Positions 10,121 to 19,530 of a DNA stretch of 64,000 bases are shown piece by piece (the stretch's first letter is position 1; each line of letters starts with the position of its first letter). The stretch comes from Pycnococcus provasolii (Eukaryota > Chlorophyta > Pseudoscourfieldiophyceae > Pseudoscourfieldiales > Pycnococcaceae), in contig OW568871.1 in NCBI GenBank assembly GCA_938743325.2, positions 836,610-900,609 of the forward strand, written 5' to 3'. The notes below the pieces were generated by a model, which had not been told where the DNA came from, did no database searches, and saw only the letters and a program-made list of their open reading frames with translations. A program made the translations under genes and the position numbers.

Positions 10121-11148
10121 GGTGATATGCGCTAGATGGTCTCCTGTTGTGATTGCAGCGCCTGGGGCCGAGGGGGGAGATGGGGGTAACAGGGGTGACC
10201 GAGACCCCTTCCCTGGGCGTGGGGCGGAGTCGGACGGTGCCGCCTGAGGGCGTGGGAGCAGTGCGGGGCAGTGGATAGAAAGGGACGCGAGATTCGCTCC
10301 GGGGGATACCGCTCAAAGGCAAACGGCGACCGCATAAATTGGGAAGGATGGGGATGGATGCGGAATGATAACGAAAAGGATCAGCTTGATGGGGATTTGC
10401 GAACTTCGGGGGGGGGGAAGTGGGGACGACCTCGCCAAAACAACGTCAACTGGGGGCCCATTTCGAGTTCGGGATCCATGCGAGGGTGGAATGTCGGCCC
10501 ATAGAACCGGCCCGGTGGGTATGGAAACCGCCCCCGCTCGCAGACCGTTGCGTGCCCTCCCCTCCTCATCTCCTCATCTTGCAGACCGATGGAAATAGCG
10601 ACCACCCCTCCCCTCCCCCTTCTAAGGCTATTACCACAATACCACCCAGCCTCATGAAAGCGAGCAAAGCAAAGCGCATCCGCCTGCGTCCCCACCTTGC
10701 CGCGCACCCACGAGGCAGGGAAGTCCCAGTTCCCACACGCATGCGATCCCCCCCTGTCCATGTTGCACCTTGCAAGCAGCCTTGTCGTCGTCGTCGTCGT
10801 CGGTCGTCGTCGTCCCCCGACAGCCCGATGCCATGCAGTGCAAAGTGCAAAGTGCAAGGTGCAAGGTGCAAGGTGCAAGGTGCAAGGTGGCCCTGCACCC
10901 AACCGGTCTACAGTGCATGCGTATGGGCCCTCTCAACGTTCGTGAATCGTGCAGTCCGTGCTCTTTCCCTGCCTTCCCTTCCCTTCCCTTCCTCCTCCTC
11001 CGTTCCGAGAAGGCGAAGAAGGGGAAGAACCCGTCCCCTTAACTGACCTGACCTTCCGCCTCTCCGCCTTGTCGCAACACCGGTCTCACCTCACAGGGCC
11101 CTCCAACTCGCCCTCCCACGCAACGCACCCTCCGTGAACGCACCAAAC
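10121..11148. other. Long divergent intergenic region with 7-bp tandem repeat
   Basis: About 1 kb lies between atpC and DRC3, which are divergent, so it should hold both promoters. It contains G- and C-runs, a CGT-triplet run near 10790-10812 and a 7-bp tandem repeat at 10838-10889. I find no convincing protein in any frame. Confidence 0.45.
10838..10889. repeat. 7-bp tandem minisatellite (GTGCAAG-type)
   Basis: About seven consecutive copies of GTGCAAG/GTGCAAA are present, with no spacers. It lies upstream of DRC3. Confidence 0.85.
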
Positions 11149-12705
11149 ATGGCGGAGTTTGGGCCGCAGCCGGAGGTGGTGAACGAACAGCTCATACGCG
11201 AGTGCATACGGCTGGCGGGGGAGAGAGATGCAGACCGAGAGGGACAGCAGGAGATGCTCGAGGAGAAGCGGCGCACGCTGCCGTTCAGCAAGGTGGACAC
11301 GCTGCTTTTCAGCTACCGACACATTGTGAAAATAGACAACTTGCTTGGACTCACGTCGTTGACGAAACTTCAGCTCGACAACAACGACATCACCAAGATT
11401 GAGAACTTGGACCACCTCGTGAACTTGACATGGCTCGACCTCTCCTTCAACAAAATCACCAAGATTGAAGGTCTCAGCACGCTCACGAAGCTCACGGACT
11501 TGTCGCTGTTCTGCAACGACATCGAGGTGGTGGAAAACCTCGACGGGCTTACGGAACTGCAGATCGTGTCTCTGGGAAATAACGCCATCAAGGACCTCGA
11601 GTACACCATGTACCTGCGTCGGTTCAACAAGCTGCGCATGGTCAACCTCGCGGGGAACCCCATCTGCAAGGACCCGGAGTACCGCTCGTACGTGCTCAGC
11701 CACATCAAAAACCTGCGGTACCTGGACTACAGGCTCGTCGACGAGGCTGCCATCAACACGGCGAAGGAGCAGTATCAGGATGAGATGCTTGAAATCGAGG
11801 AGAAGGAGGCGGCAGAAGAAGCGCGAGAGAAGCTCGAGGCGGAGAAGGCGTCTCACCTCGCGCTTATGGAGGAGGCGAACTTAGAGGGTGTTGAGACGCT
11901 GTTCGAGGATATGCTCCGTGACGACCCAGAGCACGCGAAGCTGTCTATCGTGCCTGACTTGCAGATTGGACTTGCGGACTTTCGCGAGACTTTCAACGTC
12001 AACACCGAAGAATTCCGAACGCTTATCCTCGACCAGCACGAGAAGAAGAAGGCGGAGCACACCGAATGGCTTGCGACGGTGCACAAGGCGACGGGCGCAA
12101 AAGATGCCGAGGCGCGTAACCTTGTGATGGAGTTCGAGCGCACGAAAAAGGTGACGTTCCGCGAGCTGAAGGAGGATCCAGGGCAGACGGAGGTGCGCCT
12201 TGAGCCACTTCGCATGCACAACGAGGACCTGCAGGATCGGCTGCTTGGACTTGAGATGCAGACTGTGGAGATTCTCAACGAGCTCTGTGGCGAATTCGAC
12301 CGCAACTACTCGGAGATCGTGGATGAGAATGTGGGACACATCAACAATTACTTCGGCGTGATTCGAGACCAGGAGAATGTCTACTTCGAAAGCCTTCAGG
12401 AGGCGGCGGGCAAGCTGCTCGAGCAATTCCTTGCCGGTGAGCTCGATGAGGCTGGTGACAACGTGCGTGCAATTCTGCAGGACAAGGACACCTTCCTCAA
12501 CGCCATGCAGGCTAGCCACGATGCGCACACGTCAAAGATTGACGCGCTCGAGGATAAGCGCGTCAACGAGGAAAAGAGGCGCGGCAATGCACTCGTGGCC
12601 CAGAAGCGCGAGTGGGAGGCGAAGCGAAATCGCGAGCGGATTAGCGAAATCTGGTCGCTAATTGAACGCAACGCCGACGAAATGAATGAGGTGCTCGCAG
12701 GCTAG
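11149..12705 (+). CDS. DRC3: Dynein regulatory complex subunit 3 (LRRC48-like)
   Basis: This 518-residue protein belongs to the nexin-dynein regulatory complex of motile flagella, where it sits on the axonemal linker and influences dynein activity. The architecture fits DRC3. A short N-terminal helix is followed by about five leucine-rich repeats of the SDS22 kind (residues ~45-150, e.g. LTKLQLDNNDITKIENL) and an LRR cap (NPICKDPEYRSYVLSHI). Long acidic coiled coil (residues ~200-515) then runs to the end. The ATG at 11149 starts MAEFGPQPEVVNEQLI; no better ATG lies upstream. TGTAA at 12744-12748 follows the stop. Its presence argues that this alga makes, or recently made, motile flagella. 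Confidence 0.93.
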   Translation: MAEFGPQPEVVNEQLIRECIRLAGERDADREGQQEMLEEKRRTLPFSKVDTLLFSYRHIVKIDNLLGLTSLTKLQLDNNDITKIENLDHLVNLTWLDLSFNKITKIEGLSTLTKLTDLSLFCNDIEVVENLDGLTELQIVSLGNNAIKDLEYTMYLRRFNKLRMVNLAGNPICKDPEYRSYVLSHIKNLRYLDYRLVDEAAINTAKEQYQDEMLEIEEKEAAEEAREKLEAEKASHLALMEEANLEGVETLFEDMLRDDPEHAKLSIVPDLQIGLADFRETFNVNTEEFRTLILDQHEKKKAEHTEWLATVHKATGAKDAEARNLVMEFERTKKVTFRELKEDPGQTEVRLEPLRMHNEDLQDRLLGLEMQTVEILNELCGEFDRNYSEIVDENVGHINNYFGVIRDQENVYFESLQEAAGKLLEQFLAGELDEAGDNVRAILQDKDTFLNAMQASHDAHTSKIDALEDKRVNEEKRRGNALVAQKREWEAKRNRERISEIWSLIERNADEMNEVLAG

Positions 12706-12977
12706 GCGATGACGACGACCAATCCGGGCCAAAGAAAACCACGTGTAAGACTATATATTCAGCAAATATTCACTTGCTTTTTTCTCATAAAACTTAACTT
12801 TTGATTATTATAACTATCTATTTATAACCACCTCTCTCCGCAAGAAAAAAAACAAACATGAAGAAAACATTTACTATATCTTTGTTTTTGATGCGTATTG
12901 ACGAGTTGTTTTCTCTCCCACATATTTATCGACAACACGAAAATGCACACGCACACGCACACGCACACGCACACATT
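12706..12977. other. Convergent intergenic region with (CACACG)n
   Basis: AT-rich 3' sequence between DRC3 and the sulfate-binding protein, ending in an ACGCAC/CACACG microsatellite at about 12943-12975. No gene is seen. Confidence 0.45.
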
Positions 12978-14291
12978 CTACTTACCAGCCTTAGCCTTTT
13001 GGCGTGCAAGCATCTCGCTTTGGATTTGATCCACGACTTTGCCCTCGGAAAAGAGCAGAGCCTCCATCGCGTCCCACCCGCCGAGGTCTGCCACTTTCCA
13101 CATGCGTTTCACCGGGGGCAGCGTCGATGTTGCGGCAACATCAGGGAGAACACTTCGGAATCCCACCTTCTGAAAGTGCTCCTGCGGCCCGCGCGTGAAT
13201 AGGTGATTGATGAACTCCTCCGCAAGCGCACGCGACCGCGGCCCCTTGCGGTCGACGTTTTTGTCCACAACCGCAATGCATCCTTCCACGGCAATGTTGA
13301 CGGGAGGCACGCAGTACGGCATCTGAGGCTTGCCTTGCTGACCCATCTTCTCGTTCGAGAGGATCGCCTCGTTCTCGTAGGTGATGAGCACGTCACCCAT
13401 GTTCTGGTTGAAGAATGCATCGGCAGCCTCGCGGCTATCTCGCGGGAGAAGGATCACATTATCCTGAACCTCCTGAACGTACTGCTGCGCATCCTTGTTG
13501 CTTTCCATTCCCTTGTCGAGCTTCGCCGCACCCCACAGCGCGAGGAAATTCCATCGCGCGCCACCACCCGTCTTCGGGTTGGGTGTGACGATCTGCACGC
13601 CAGGCTTTTTCAGGTCGTCCCAGTCTTTGATGGCCTTGGGATTGCCCGGGCGGAAGACGAGCGCGATGGTGCTCTGCGCAACGATGCTTCCGTTGGGGAA
13701 GCGGGTGGGCCAGTCCTTGTTGACGAGTCCCTCCTTCACGAGTTGGTCCATGTCAAGTGCGAGCGCCGGCGCGAAGATGTCCGCAGGTAAGCCGTCCGTG
13801 ATGGCACGCGTCTGCGTGCCAGATCCGGCAAAGGTGAGTTTCCACCTCAGGTTAACGTTCTTCGTCTCAAGCACATCCTTGCTGAACGCAGACGTGATGG
13901 GATCGTACGCCGCCTTGGTGACGGCGTAGGATGCAAGCATAAGGTCGGTGGACTTCGCCTTGCCACCCTTCGCCTTGCCGCCCGGGCCGTCCGCGGCGTA
14001 CGCCGCTCCCATAAGCCCGTTTCCCATGCCCGCGCCGATGCCCGCGCCGATGAAACCCATTCCACCGAAGATGGCGGAGTTGAAGGGTGTCGAGCTGACA
14101 CTGCCGAACCACGATGCGAAGCTGCCGGCCGACGCCGACGGCTGGGCTGGTCTGTCGGCGCCGTCGAGGAAGGCGATCGTCTTGCACGCCGCCTTTCCCC
14201 TGCTCACGTGTCGCTTAGCCCCAAAGTTTCCTGCGCCCACCTTGACCCGTCCTCCCCTGACTTGCTTGCTGTGCACTGCGGCGGGCGGCAT
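12978..14291 (-). CDS. SBP1: Chloroplast sulfate-binding protein (sulfate ABC transporter component)
   Basis: This 437-residue protein resembles bacterial periplasmic sulfate-binding proteins (Sbp/CysP family). It is nucleus-encoded with a long N-terminal plastid-targeting and Gly-rich hydrophobic segment (residues ~1-100) ending in an Ala-rich GAAYAADG site. The binding core begins at STDLMLASYAVTKAAYDPI, and family motifs follow (SGTQTRAI, GLPADIF, TPNPKTGGGARWNFL, NQNMGDVLITYENEA). In Chlamydomonas the equivalent Sbp1 works with SulP, SulP2 and Sabc in chloroplast sulfate import, so that role is inferred here. The start is the ATG at 14291, because upstream translation in this frame is leader-like. 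No intron is seen. Confidence 0.9.
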   Translation of the reverse strand: MPPAAVHSKQVRGGRVKVGAGNFGAKRHVSRGKAACKTIAFLDGADRPAQPSASAGSFASWFGSVSSTPFNSAIFGGMGFIGAGIGAGMGNGLMGAAYAADGPGGKAKGGKAKSTDLMLASYAVTKAAYDPITSAFSKDVLETKNVNLRWKLTFAGSGTQTRAITDGLPADIFAPALALDMDQLVKEGLVNKDWPTRFPNGSIVAQSTIALVFRPGNPKAIKDWDDLKKPGVQIVTPNPKTGGGARWNFLALWGAAKLDKGMESNKDAQQYVQEVQDNVILLPRDSREAADAFFNQNMGDVLITYENEAILSNEKMGQQGKPQMPYCVPPVNIAVEGCIAVVDKNVDRKGPRSRALAEEFINHLFTRGPQEHFQKVGFRSVLPDVAATSTLPPVKRMWKVADLGGWDAMEALLFSEGKVVDQIQSEMLARQKAKAGK

Positions 14292-14838
14292 GATCGCGTT
14301 AGGTGTGATTGCACGACAGGTGCAGTGCTTTGATGGATAGGCACGAAGAGGAGGAGAGGAGAGGAGGAGAGGAGAGGGATCGAGCTTGGGGATACCGCAA
14401 TGGGGGCGCACTCGTCTGTCGTTTGGCGAAGTGAAGGAGCGCTGTCGTCCCTTCCCTCCTGCAGGCCCCTCCTGCCCTCCGTCTCGGTCTTGCACTGTGC
14501 AGCGCTGGTGCCCCGGCTGCCCGGGTGGTCAGATGTCAGACCAGCTGCCAGCCGGCGCCTCGGGACCCTTGACCGGTGGTGCTCGTCCCGTCCTCGTCGC
14601 AGCCTCGCACTTTGGCAGAATCGCAGGCAGGAAGAATCGCACGCGCACTGCACTCGCACTGCACTCGCACTCGCAGTCTCGCACAACCTCTCTCCTTCCC
14701 CCCTCACCTTCCCGGACCTCGCCACCTGCATCCCTCCACCTGCAACGGGAACCCGGCCGCGGTCGCAGGCACGTCGCCCACACCAAAAGCTCGACCTCCC
14801 GCGAATCTCTCTCGCGCGCGCAAGTCGAACGCGACGCC
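14292..14838. other. Divergent intergenic/promoter region
   Basis: This lies between the SBP1 gene (minus strand) and the DPY30 gene (plus strand). It is GC-rich, with AGG-type purine runs, a short CTGCACTCGCA repeat near 14646-14675 and several in-frame but non-conserved frames. No gene is supported. Confidence 0.4.
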
Positions 14839-15235
14839 ATGGACGACACAGGATACGACCAGCCTGAAATCGTAAGCACTCACACGTATGCGCGAATCAA
14901 CAACAACACGCGAGCTTGCACTTACACGTAACACGCAACACGCAAAACACAGGGCGAGGCGGCGGAGACAGCGGCGTTGGCGGTGCAAAACAAGCTCAGC
15001 GAGTCTGCACAGCCCATACGCACCTACCTCGACAGCAGCATTGTGCCGCTTCTCATGCAGGGTTTACAGGCCGTTGTGAAAGAACGGCCACACGACCCCA
15101 TCGAGTGCGTGAAATGAGCCACACATACCTTTTTCTTTACGTCACTACACACTCGACTCACCCATTCGAACAAATCACACCACCAGGTACCTTGCAGCAT
15201 ATCTGCTCAAAAACCGAACACCAAAGGACCACTGA
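14839..15235 (+). CDS. DPY30: DPY30-domain protein (three exons, two tiny introns)
   Basis: The exons are 14839-14871, 14953-15104 and 15187-15235, and the introns are 81 and 82 bases with GT-AG ends. The spliced product is 77 residues and ends in a Dpy-30 motif: IRTYLDSSIVPLLMQGLQ, then VVKERPHDPIEYLAAYLL, with the second splice inside the Glu codon of PIEYLAAY. The Dpy-30 motif is a dimerising helical pair that binds ASH2L in H3K4 methyltransferase (COMPASS) complexes. The same fold is used in flagellar radial spokes and adenylate kinases. The very short N-terminus fits a free-standing DPY30. Exon phases (0, then 2) agree exactly, so the model is well supported although no exon is long enough to stand out alone. 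Confidence 0.88.
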
Positions 15236-15325
15236 GGTGCGCGTGCGTTACCGGCCGTCGTGGCCTCCAGAGCTGGCACGGCATGAAGTGATTTGTAGTA
15301 CACTTACATTTACAACTACTTTACT

Positions 15326-16647
15326 TTATTTCTTCTTTCCACCTTTACGGCGTCCCCGCTTCTTCTTCTTCCCTCTGCCCTTTATCGTGAGCAAGTACTG
15401 CTTCACAAGCGCACGGTCAAGCGTGTGCATAACCTTGACGTAAGCCACGTTCGGCTTCACGGTGATGGCGGGAAGCAAGTGCTGCGCGAACTGCTGACTC
15501 GTTATCGGGTTGCGTCCAAGGTCAATGATTTTGAGCGTATCGTTTCGCAGCATCATTTGTGCGAACGCTTCGTAAGCCAAGTCAGACTCTGGCTCAAGCG
15601 GCAGCGAAATGTCCGATAAGCTGAGATGAGTAATGCTATTGTTCTGAGACATCGCATCCGCAAGAATGGCCGCACCTTCGACGCCAAGTGGGTTACCACT
15701 AAGGTTCAAATTCGTGAGTTTTGGCCTTTGGGCATCCGCGGCACTTTCGACGACACCTTCGGGCGTGGGAGGCTGCATGACAATCGTGCCGAGCGCGAAT
15801 GCGCTCGCCGACGTTATCCCGCACCCTTGCAAGCTTAGCGTTGACAGTGTCTTGCACCTGCGGATGCCCATACTCAAGCGGTATACGGAAGCCTCGCTTA
15901 GCGGGTTATGATCCATCACAAGCACACGAAGCGTAAGTCCTGGTAGAGAAAGAGCGGAGGCAAGGCTGGAAATGCCACCCACGCCAATTGGCGTGTACAT
16001 TGTCTCGGGCAGGCCGCTGCTCGAAACAATAATGCCATCGCCAGCTAGCGTGTTGTCGCCGTCGTCGTCTCCCCAAGGAGTCGGTTGCGGGAGCGGCTTA
16101 CCAGCCTGGTCGTCGGTAATGTCGATGCGCTTCAGCTGGCTGCAGTTCTTTCCCCACGGGTCGCACGAAACTCTGAGAAGAGCTGCAAGGAGACGCACAC
16201 CCTCATCACCGATGCGGCAGCGGTAGAAGTGTACGTTTTTTATGTGGGGATATCCAACGCACAAGTCAATCAGCGTAGTGACGCCGGGCAACGTGAGCGT
16301 GTCGTCGCGAACCACAACCTTGTTGATAAACTTCTTCTTCACGTTCTTCGGCTTATCAAGCTCTGCTTTGATAGCAGAGACAACATCCACGTCAGGCTCG
16401 ACGTTTGCAACTTTGCAAATGCCCCGATAGGACGAAAGGACCGCCTCAAGCAGCGCGGCGTTCTTGGCTACAGGCGGAATATTTCACCAGTTTTGCAAGG
16501 TGTGCATGTACGTGTGTGTGTGTGTGTGTGTGTGTTTCGTTCCTCAAGTTAGCGCGTGGTTTCGTTCTCTGTTAAGGTTGCTTGCTGCTTCTTGCCCTTC
16601 GTCGTACCTTCTGCAATCTGCTTCTTGCCCTTCGCCTTGGGCGGCAT
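15326..16647 (-). CDS. Leucine-rich-repeat (RNI-like) protein, two exons
   Basis: Exon 1 is 16647-16608 and exon 2 is 16467-15326, with a 140-base GT-AG intron that contains a (CA)n run. Splicing after GAA G joins MPPKAKGKKQIAE to AKNAALLEAVL in phase, giving 393 residues. The body holds RNI-type leucine-rich repeats (LTNLNLSGNPLGVEGAAILA, LKIIDLGRNPITSQQFAQHL) from about residue 75 to 365. The tail is strongly basic (GRGKKKKRGRRKGGKKK). A lysine-rich N-terminus starting MPPK is common in flagellar-associated proteins of green algae, so an axonemal or cytoskeletal role is possible but unproven. The gene is convergent with DPY30, with under 100 bases between stops. Confidence 0.8.
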
Positions 16648-16858
16648 GGCTGGGAGGACAGCCCAGCGAAGCAAGCGTTTGACTCGAGCGCCTGGGGGAG
16701 GGTTGACCACGTCCGCGTCGGGGGAGGGAGGGTTGGCCGTCCTTCCCGCTGCCTGGGCCGGACTGAGAGGGAAGGGCCCCAAACCCCAACCGAATTCTCC
16801 CTCCCAGTTCTCCCCCTCACTCTCCTCCGCCATCTCCTCCTCCTCGCTCGGCGTGTAT

Positions 16859-17020
16859 ATGCTCCAGGCGTACGCCGTCGCGTTCGTGAGCCTGCTCGCC
16901 GGAGCCTCCGTCGTGCACTACACGCTCAGACCCGACCTCTCAATACCTAACGTTGACGCCGACGCAGAGGCGCAGAACACGCAAACGAAAAACAACACGA
17001 AAAAAACAACCAACCACTAG
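16859..17020 (+). CDS. UQCC6/Brawnin-like mitochondrial small protein
   Basis: A 53-residue frame begins MLQAYAVAFVSLLAGASVVH, one membrane span, followed at once by YTLRPDLSIPN. The pattern GAxVVHxxxRPDLxIPE is the signature of the Brawnin/UQCC6 family (DUF4516), a short inner-membrane assembly factor for respiratory complex III in animals. The length (animal proteins are ~70 residues) and the single N-terminal span fit. The tail after PNVDADAEAQ is Asn/Lys/Thr-rich and may be read-through into an unspliced intron, so the true C-terminus is uncertain. The stop lies only 37 bases before the TRAPPC1 start on the same strand, suggesting a shared transcript. Confidence 0.6.
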   Translation: MLQAYAVAFVSLLAGASVVHYTLRPDLSIPNVDADAEAQNTQTKNNTKKTTNH

Positions 17021-17057
17021 CAGTGGCTGTTGCGCGCGGCGCTCGTGGAAGGGGGTC

Positions 17058-17510
17058 ATGGTTGCCTGGCATTACTTGTACGTCTTCCACCGAGACGGGA
17101 CGGAGGTTGTATACCGCGAATGGAACCGAATTCAGCCTAGAGAGGAGAGCGAGTGGAAGAGCGTGTTCGGTTTTCTCTTCACGATGCGCATGTTTACAGC
17201 CGCGATCGACCCAAGCGCAGAACAGACCATTCCGCTCGGCACGCCGTTGCCAGCTGGGCAAGGCTGTGGCTTTCACGCGTGCTCAACGGACACGTATAAG
17301 ATGACCGTGCTGGAGACACCGACAGGTGTTAAGGTGGTCCTCGTCACAGAGCCTACGCCGCGTGATCTTCGTGGTGTTGTCTGGGCAATTTACCGTGACG
17401 CGTACGTGCCTTCCGTGCATAGACAGCACGGATCGAAAGGCGCTCTTGACGCGGCACGCATGGACGCAACACTCGAAACTCTGCGCACGACGTCATCGAC
17501 GGTGTCGTGA
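17058..17510 (+). CDS. TRAPPC1: TRAPP complex subunit 1 (Bet5)
   Basis: This 150-residue longin-fold subunit of the TRAPP vesicle-tethering complex acts in ER-Golgi and intra-Golgi traffic and in Rab1/Ypt1 activation. The landmarks are LYVFHRDGTEVVYREWNR at the N-terminus, GFLFTMRMFTAAIDP, then YKMTVLETPTGVKVVLVTEP, and a final DLRGVVWAIYRDAYVPSVHR helix; all match Bet5. A 12-residue insertion (SAEQTIPLGTPL region) lengthens the loop after strand three. The ATG at 17058 is chosen because MVAWHYLYVF aligns with the family start. TGTAA follows at 17514-17518. The upstream neighbour is the tiny UQCC6-like frame. Confidence 0.92.
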   Translation: MVAWHYLYVFHRDGTEVVYREWNRIQPREESEWKSVFGFLFTMRMFTAAIDPSAEQTIPLGTPLPAGQGCGFHACSTDTYKMTVLETPTGVKVVLVTEPTPRDLRGVVWAIYRDAYVPSVHRQHGSKGALDAARMDATLETLRTTSSTVS

Positions 17511-17608
17511 TAGTGTAAATTCAACAAGTCTTTTTTTTTTACGGAGTTCTCCAATGACAAAGTTTAAGTCGTTTTGGAAGGGTGGGTGGTTTCCCGTCAC
17601 GCTCAAAA

Positions 17609-19201
17609 TTACGCTGGCACGCCAGCAAGCCACATAAGCATTGAACGCACTACAGGAATCGCCACCCAGGTGGACGCGGCAACACCCATCAGACCATACG
17701 CGAGAGCGCAAAAGGGCAAAGCCTCAGGTTCGGCACGCGCCAGCGCCGCTGTTCCAAGCCCATGCGCAGCAGCTGCTACGGAAAGCCCTCTTGTGATCGG
17801 ATCGTTTTTGAATCCAGCCAAGTCAAGAATCTTCTGAGCAAGCGCGGCACCGATGAGACCAGTGAGCACAACCGCCGTCGCGCAAATGGGGATGAGTTCA
17901 GCGGGCGCGCCGAGCTGAGTTGCGATTGGCATCGCAAGGGCAACGGTCACACTGCGTGGCGCCACAGCTGTCGTGAGGTCAGGTCCGAGGCCAAGAAGGC
18001 GTCCGGCGAGACATGTTGCGGCCAAGCTTATGATTGCAGATCCTGCGGCGGAGCCTAAGATCTCCATCAAATGTCTTCGGAGAAGCGCACGCTGGCCGTA
18101 GATGCGAAACCCGAAGGATATGACCACAATGCCGAGGAAGCTCATGAGCCAGTCGCCTGCACCCCACGCCGCGCCCGCCGCGCCTTTGGTGAGGTACGCC
18201 TTCAGCGTTCCCATGTACCCGACACCGTTGAGCATGCCGACAAGCGCAACGCCAGCGTTCGCAACGAGAGACGTTGTGATGACAGGATGCGGCATGTACT
18301 TCTTCATCGATGGGTGCGGATCTGACCCGATGAGCAGGCCAAGCACGGTAAATGCGAGCGTGGCGAACGCGCTTGCATTCGCAGCCAGAGCCGTGCCCTG
18401 CGCCGCAAAGCACGCGACGATGCCAGAGAGGAATCCGATAGACCCCCATGCCACGGCGTGCTGCTCGGTAAACGGAGCGAGAGGCGGGGCGGGTGTCACG
18501 GGCTGTGCCGTGGTATTCGCGAGTTTGCGAATGCGAGTCACGAGGAAGGCTGTGACGAGTAAACTGAACGGCATACCAAGCGCGACAATTAAGCTCACCT
18601 TCGTGAGCGCAGCTGGATTCAGCGACTTGACCGCGATGGGCAAGATGACAAGGCTTGGAACGTAGAAGAGTGGCAGCCATCTTGATATCCAGTTGAGAGC
18701 GGGTGAAATAGCTTCCATCACCGCGTCCACAGCCTTCTGCTGATTCGCCGCAGAGAGAAGGCAAAGCACACCAATGACAAGAAACATGCCGATGAGTGGA
18801 CTTGGAAATGTGATTCCTGCGGAGAGCACCGCTTTCTTGAGCGCGCTGTCAGCAGCGAGCAACGTTCCCAGTCCCGCGAGCAACTTGACGTAGTACATCA
18901 CGACACCCTCGACGGTGTACTTCGAGCCCGGAGCGAACGGGTTGAGCGGCACGCGCGTGGTTGCCGACGACGCCGACGCCCGTGCGACGACAGCCTGGCG
19001 AGCGGCTGGTGGTGACTGCGGTGATGCAGAGGCGACACCAACCACGTGGTGGTTGCTGGTGCTTTCGACGACGCTGCCGTTCTGCATCGTTTTATGTGCC
19101 GCCGTCTTTTTCATTCGCAGCAGGTGCGTGCGCGCGGTTGCGGCTTGTCGTGTGCGCACGACAGGCTTGTTGTTGACAGCGTTCCGTGTCGTCCACGTCA
19201 T
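17609..19201 (-). CDS. PLGG1: Plastid glycolate/glycerate translocator (LrgA-LrgB fusion)
   Basis: This polytopic protein of about 530 residues fuses an LrgA-like N-terminal half (SPLIGMFLVIGVLCLL) to an LrgB-like C-terminal half (RSVTVALAMPIATQLGAPAE, DPITRGLSVAAAAHGLGTAA), the architecture of plant PLGG1. PLGG1 exchanges glycolate and glycerate across the chloroplast envelope during photorespiration. About a dozen hydrophobic spans are visible. The start at 19201 gives a typical plastid transit peptide (MTWTTRNAVNNKPVVRTRQ). An in-frame ATG at 19315 would add 38 proline-rich residues. The gene is divergent from plastid L11, with about 330 bases between starts. Confidence 0.92.
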   Translation of the reverse strand: MTWTTRNAVNNKPVVRTRQAATARTHLLRMKKTAAHKTMQNGSVVESTSNHHVVGVASASPQSPPAARQAVVARASASSATTRVPLNPFAPGSKYTVEGVVMYYVKLLAGLGTLLAADSALKKAVLSAGITFPSPLIGMFLVIGVLCLLSAANQQKAVDAVMEAISPALNWISRWLPLFYVPSLVILPIAVKSLNPAALTKVSLIVALGMPFSLLVTAFLVTRIRKLANTTAQPVTPAPPLAPFTEQHAVAWGSIGFLSGIVACFAAQGTALAANASAFATLAFTVLGLLIGSDPHPSMKKYMPHPVITTSLVANAGVALVGMLNGVGYMGTLKAYLTKGAAGAAWGAGDWLMSFLGIVVISFGFRIYGQRALLRRHLMEILGSAAGSAIISLAATCLAGRLLGLGPDLTTAVAPRSVTVALAMPIATQLGAPAELIPICATAVVLTGLIGAALAQKILDLAGFKNDPITRGLSVAAAAHGLGTAALARAEPEALPFCALAYGLMGVAASTWVAIPVVRSMLMWLAGVPA

Positions 19202-19530
19202 ACGTGAGGTTGGGCGTGAAATGGTAGAGGTATCGTAGAAAAGGGGAGGAGTCAGATTTGCATGGCTTGGAAAGATAGAGCATGGGATTGGGGGACGGAG
19301 AGGAGGAGGTGGCATAGTCAGGACGCAGGACTCAGGAATGCCCTTTTGGGGACCCGTCGTTGGACGTATGCGCTTGACCTTGCCCCCCTTCTCGCCCCAC
19401 GGAGAAATGGATAACCCCACCCCTCCGCCACCACAACCACAAAACCGACCCGGCGACCCCCCTTCCTTCCTTCCCCCCACAGCACCCCGCCGCCCTACGC
19501 CCTAGAGAAAGAAAACGAAAAAAGACAACG

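Noticed and set aside
10838-10889. Short regular repeats that might suggest a CRISPR-like array
   Set aside because: The 7-bp units are contiguous with no spacers, and the genome is eukaryotic.
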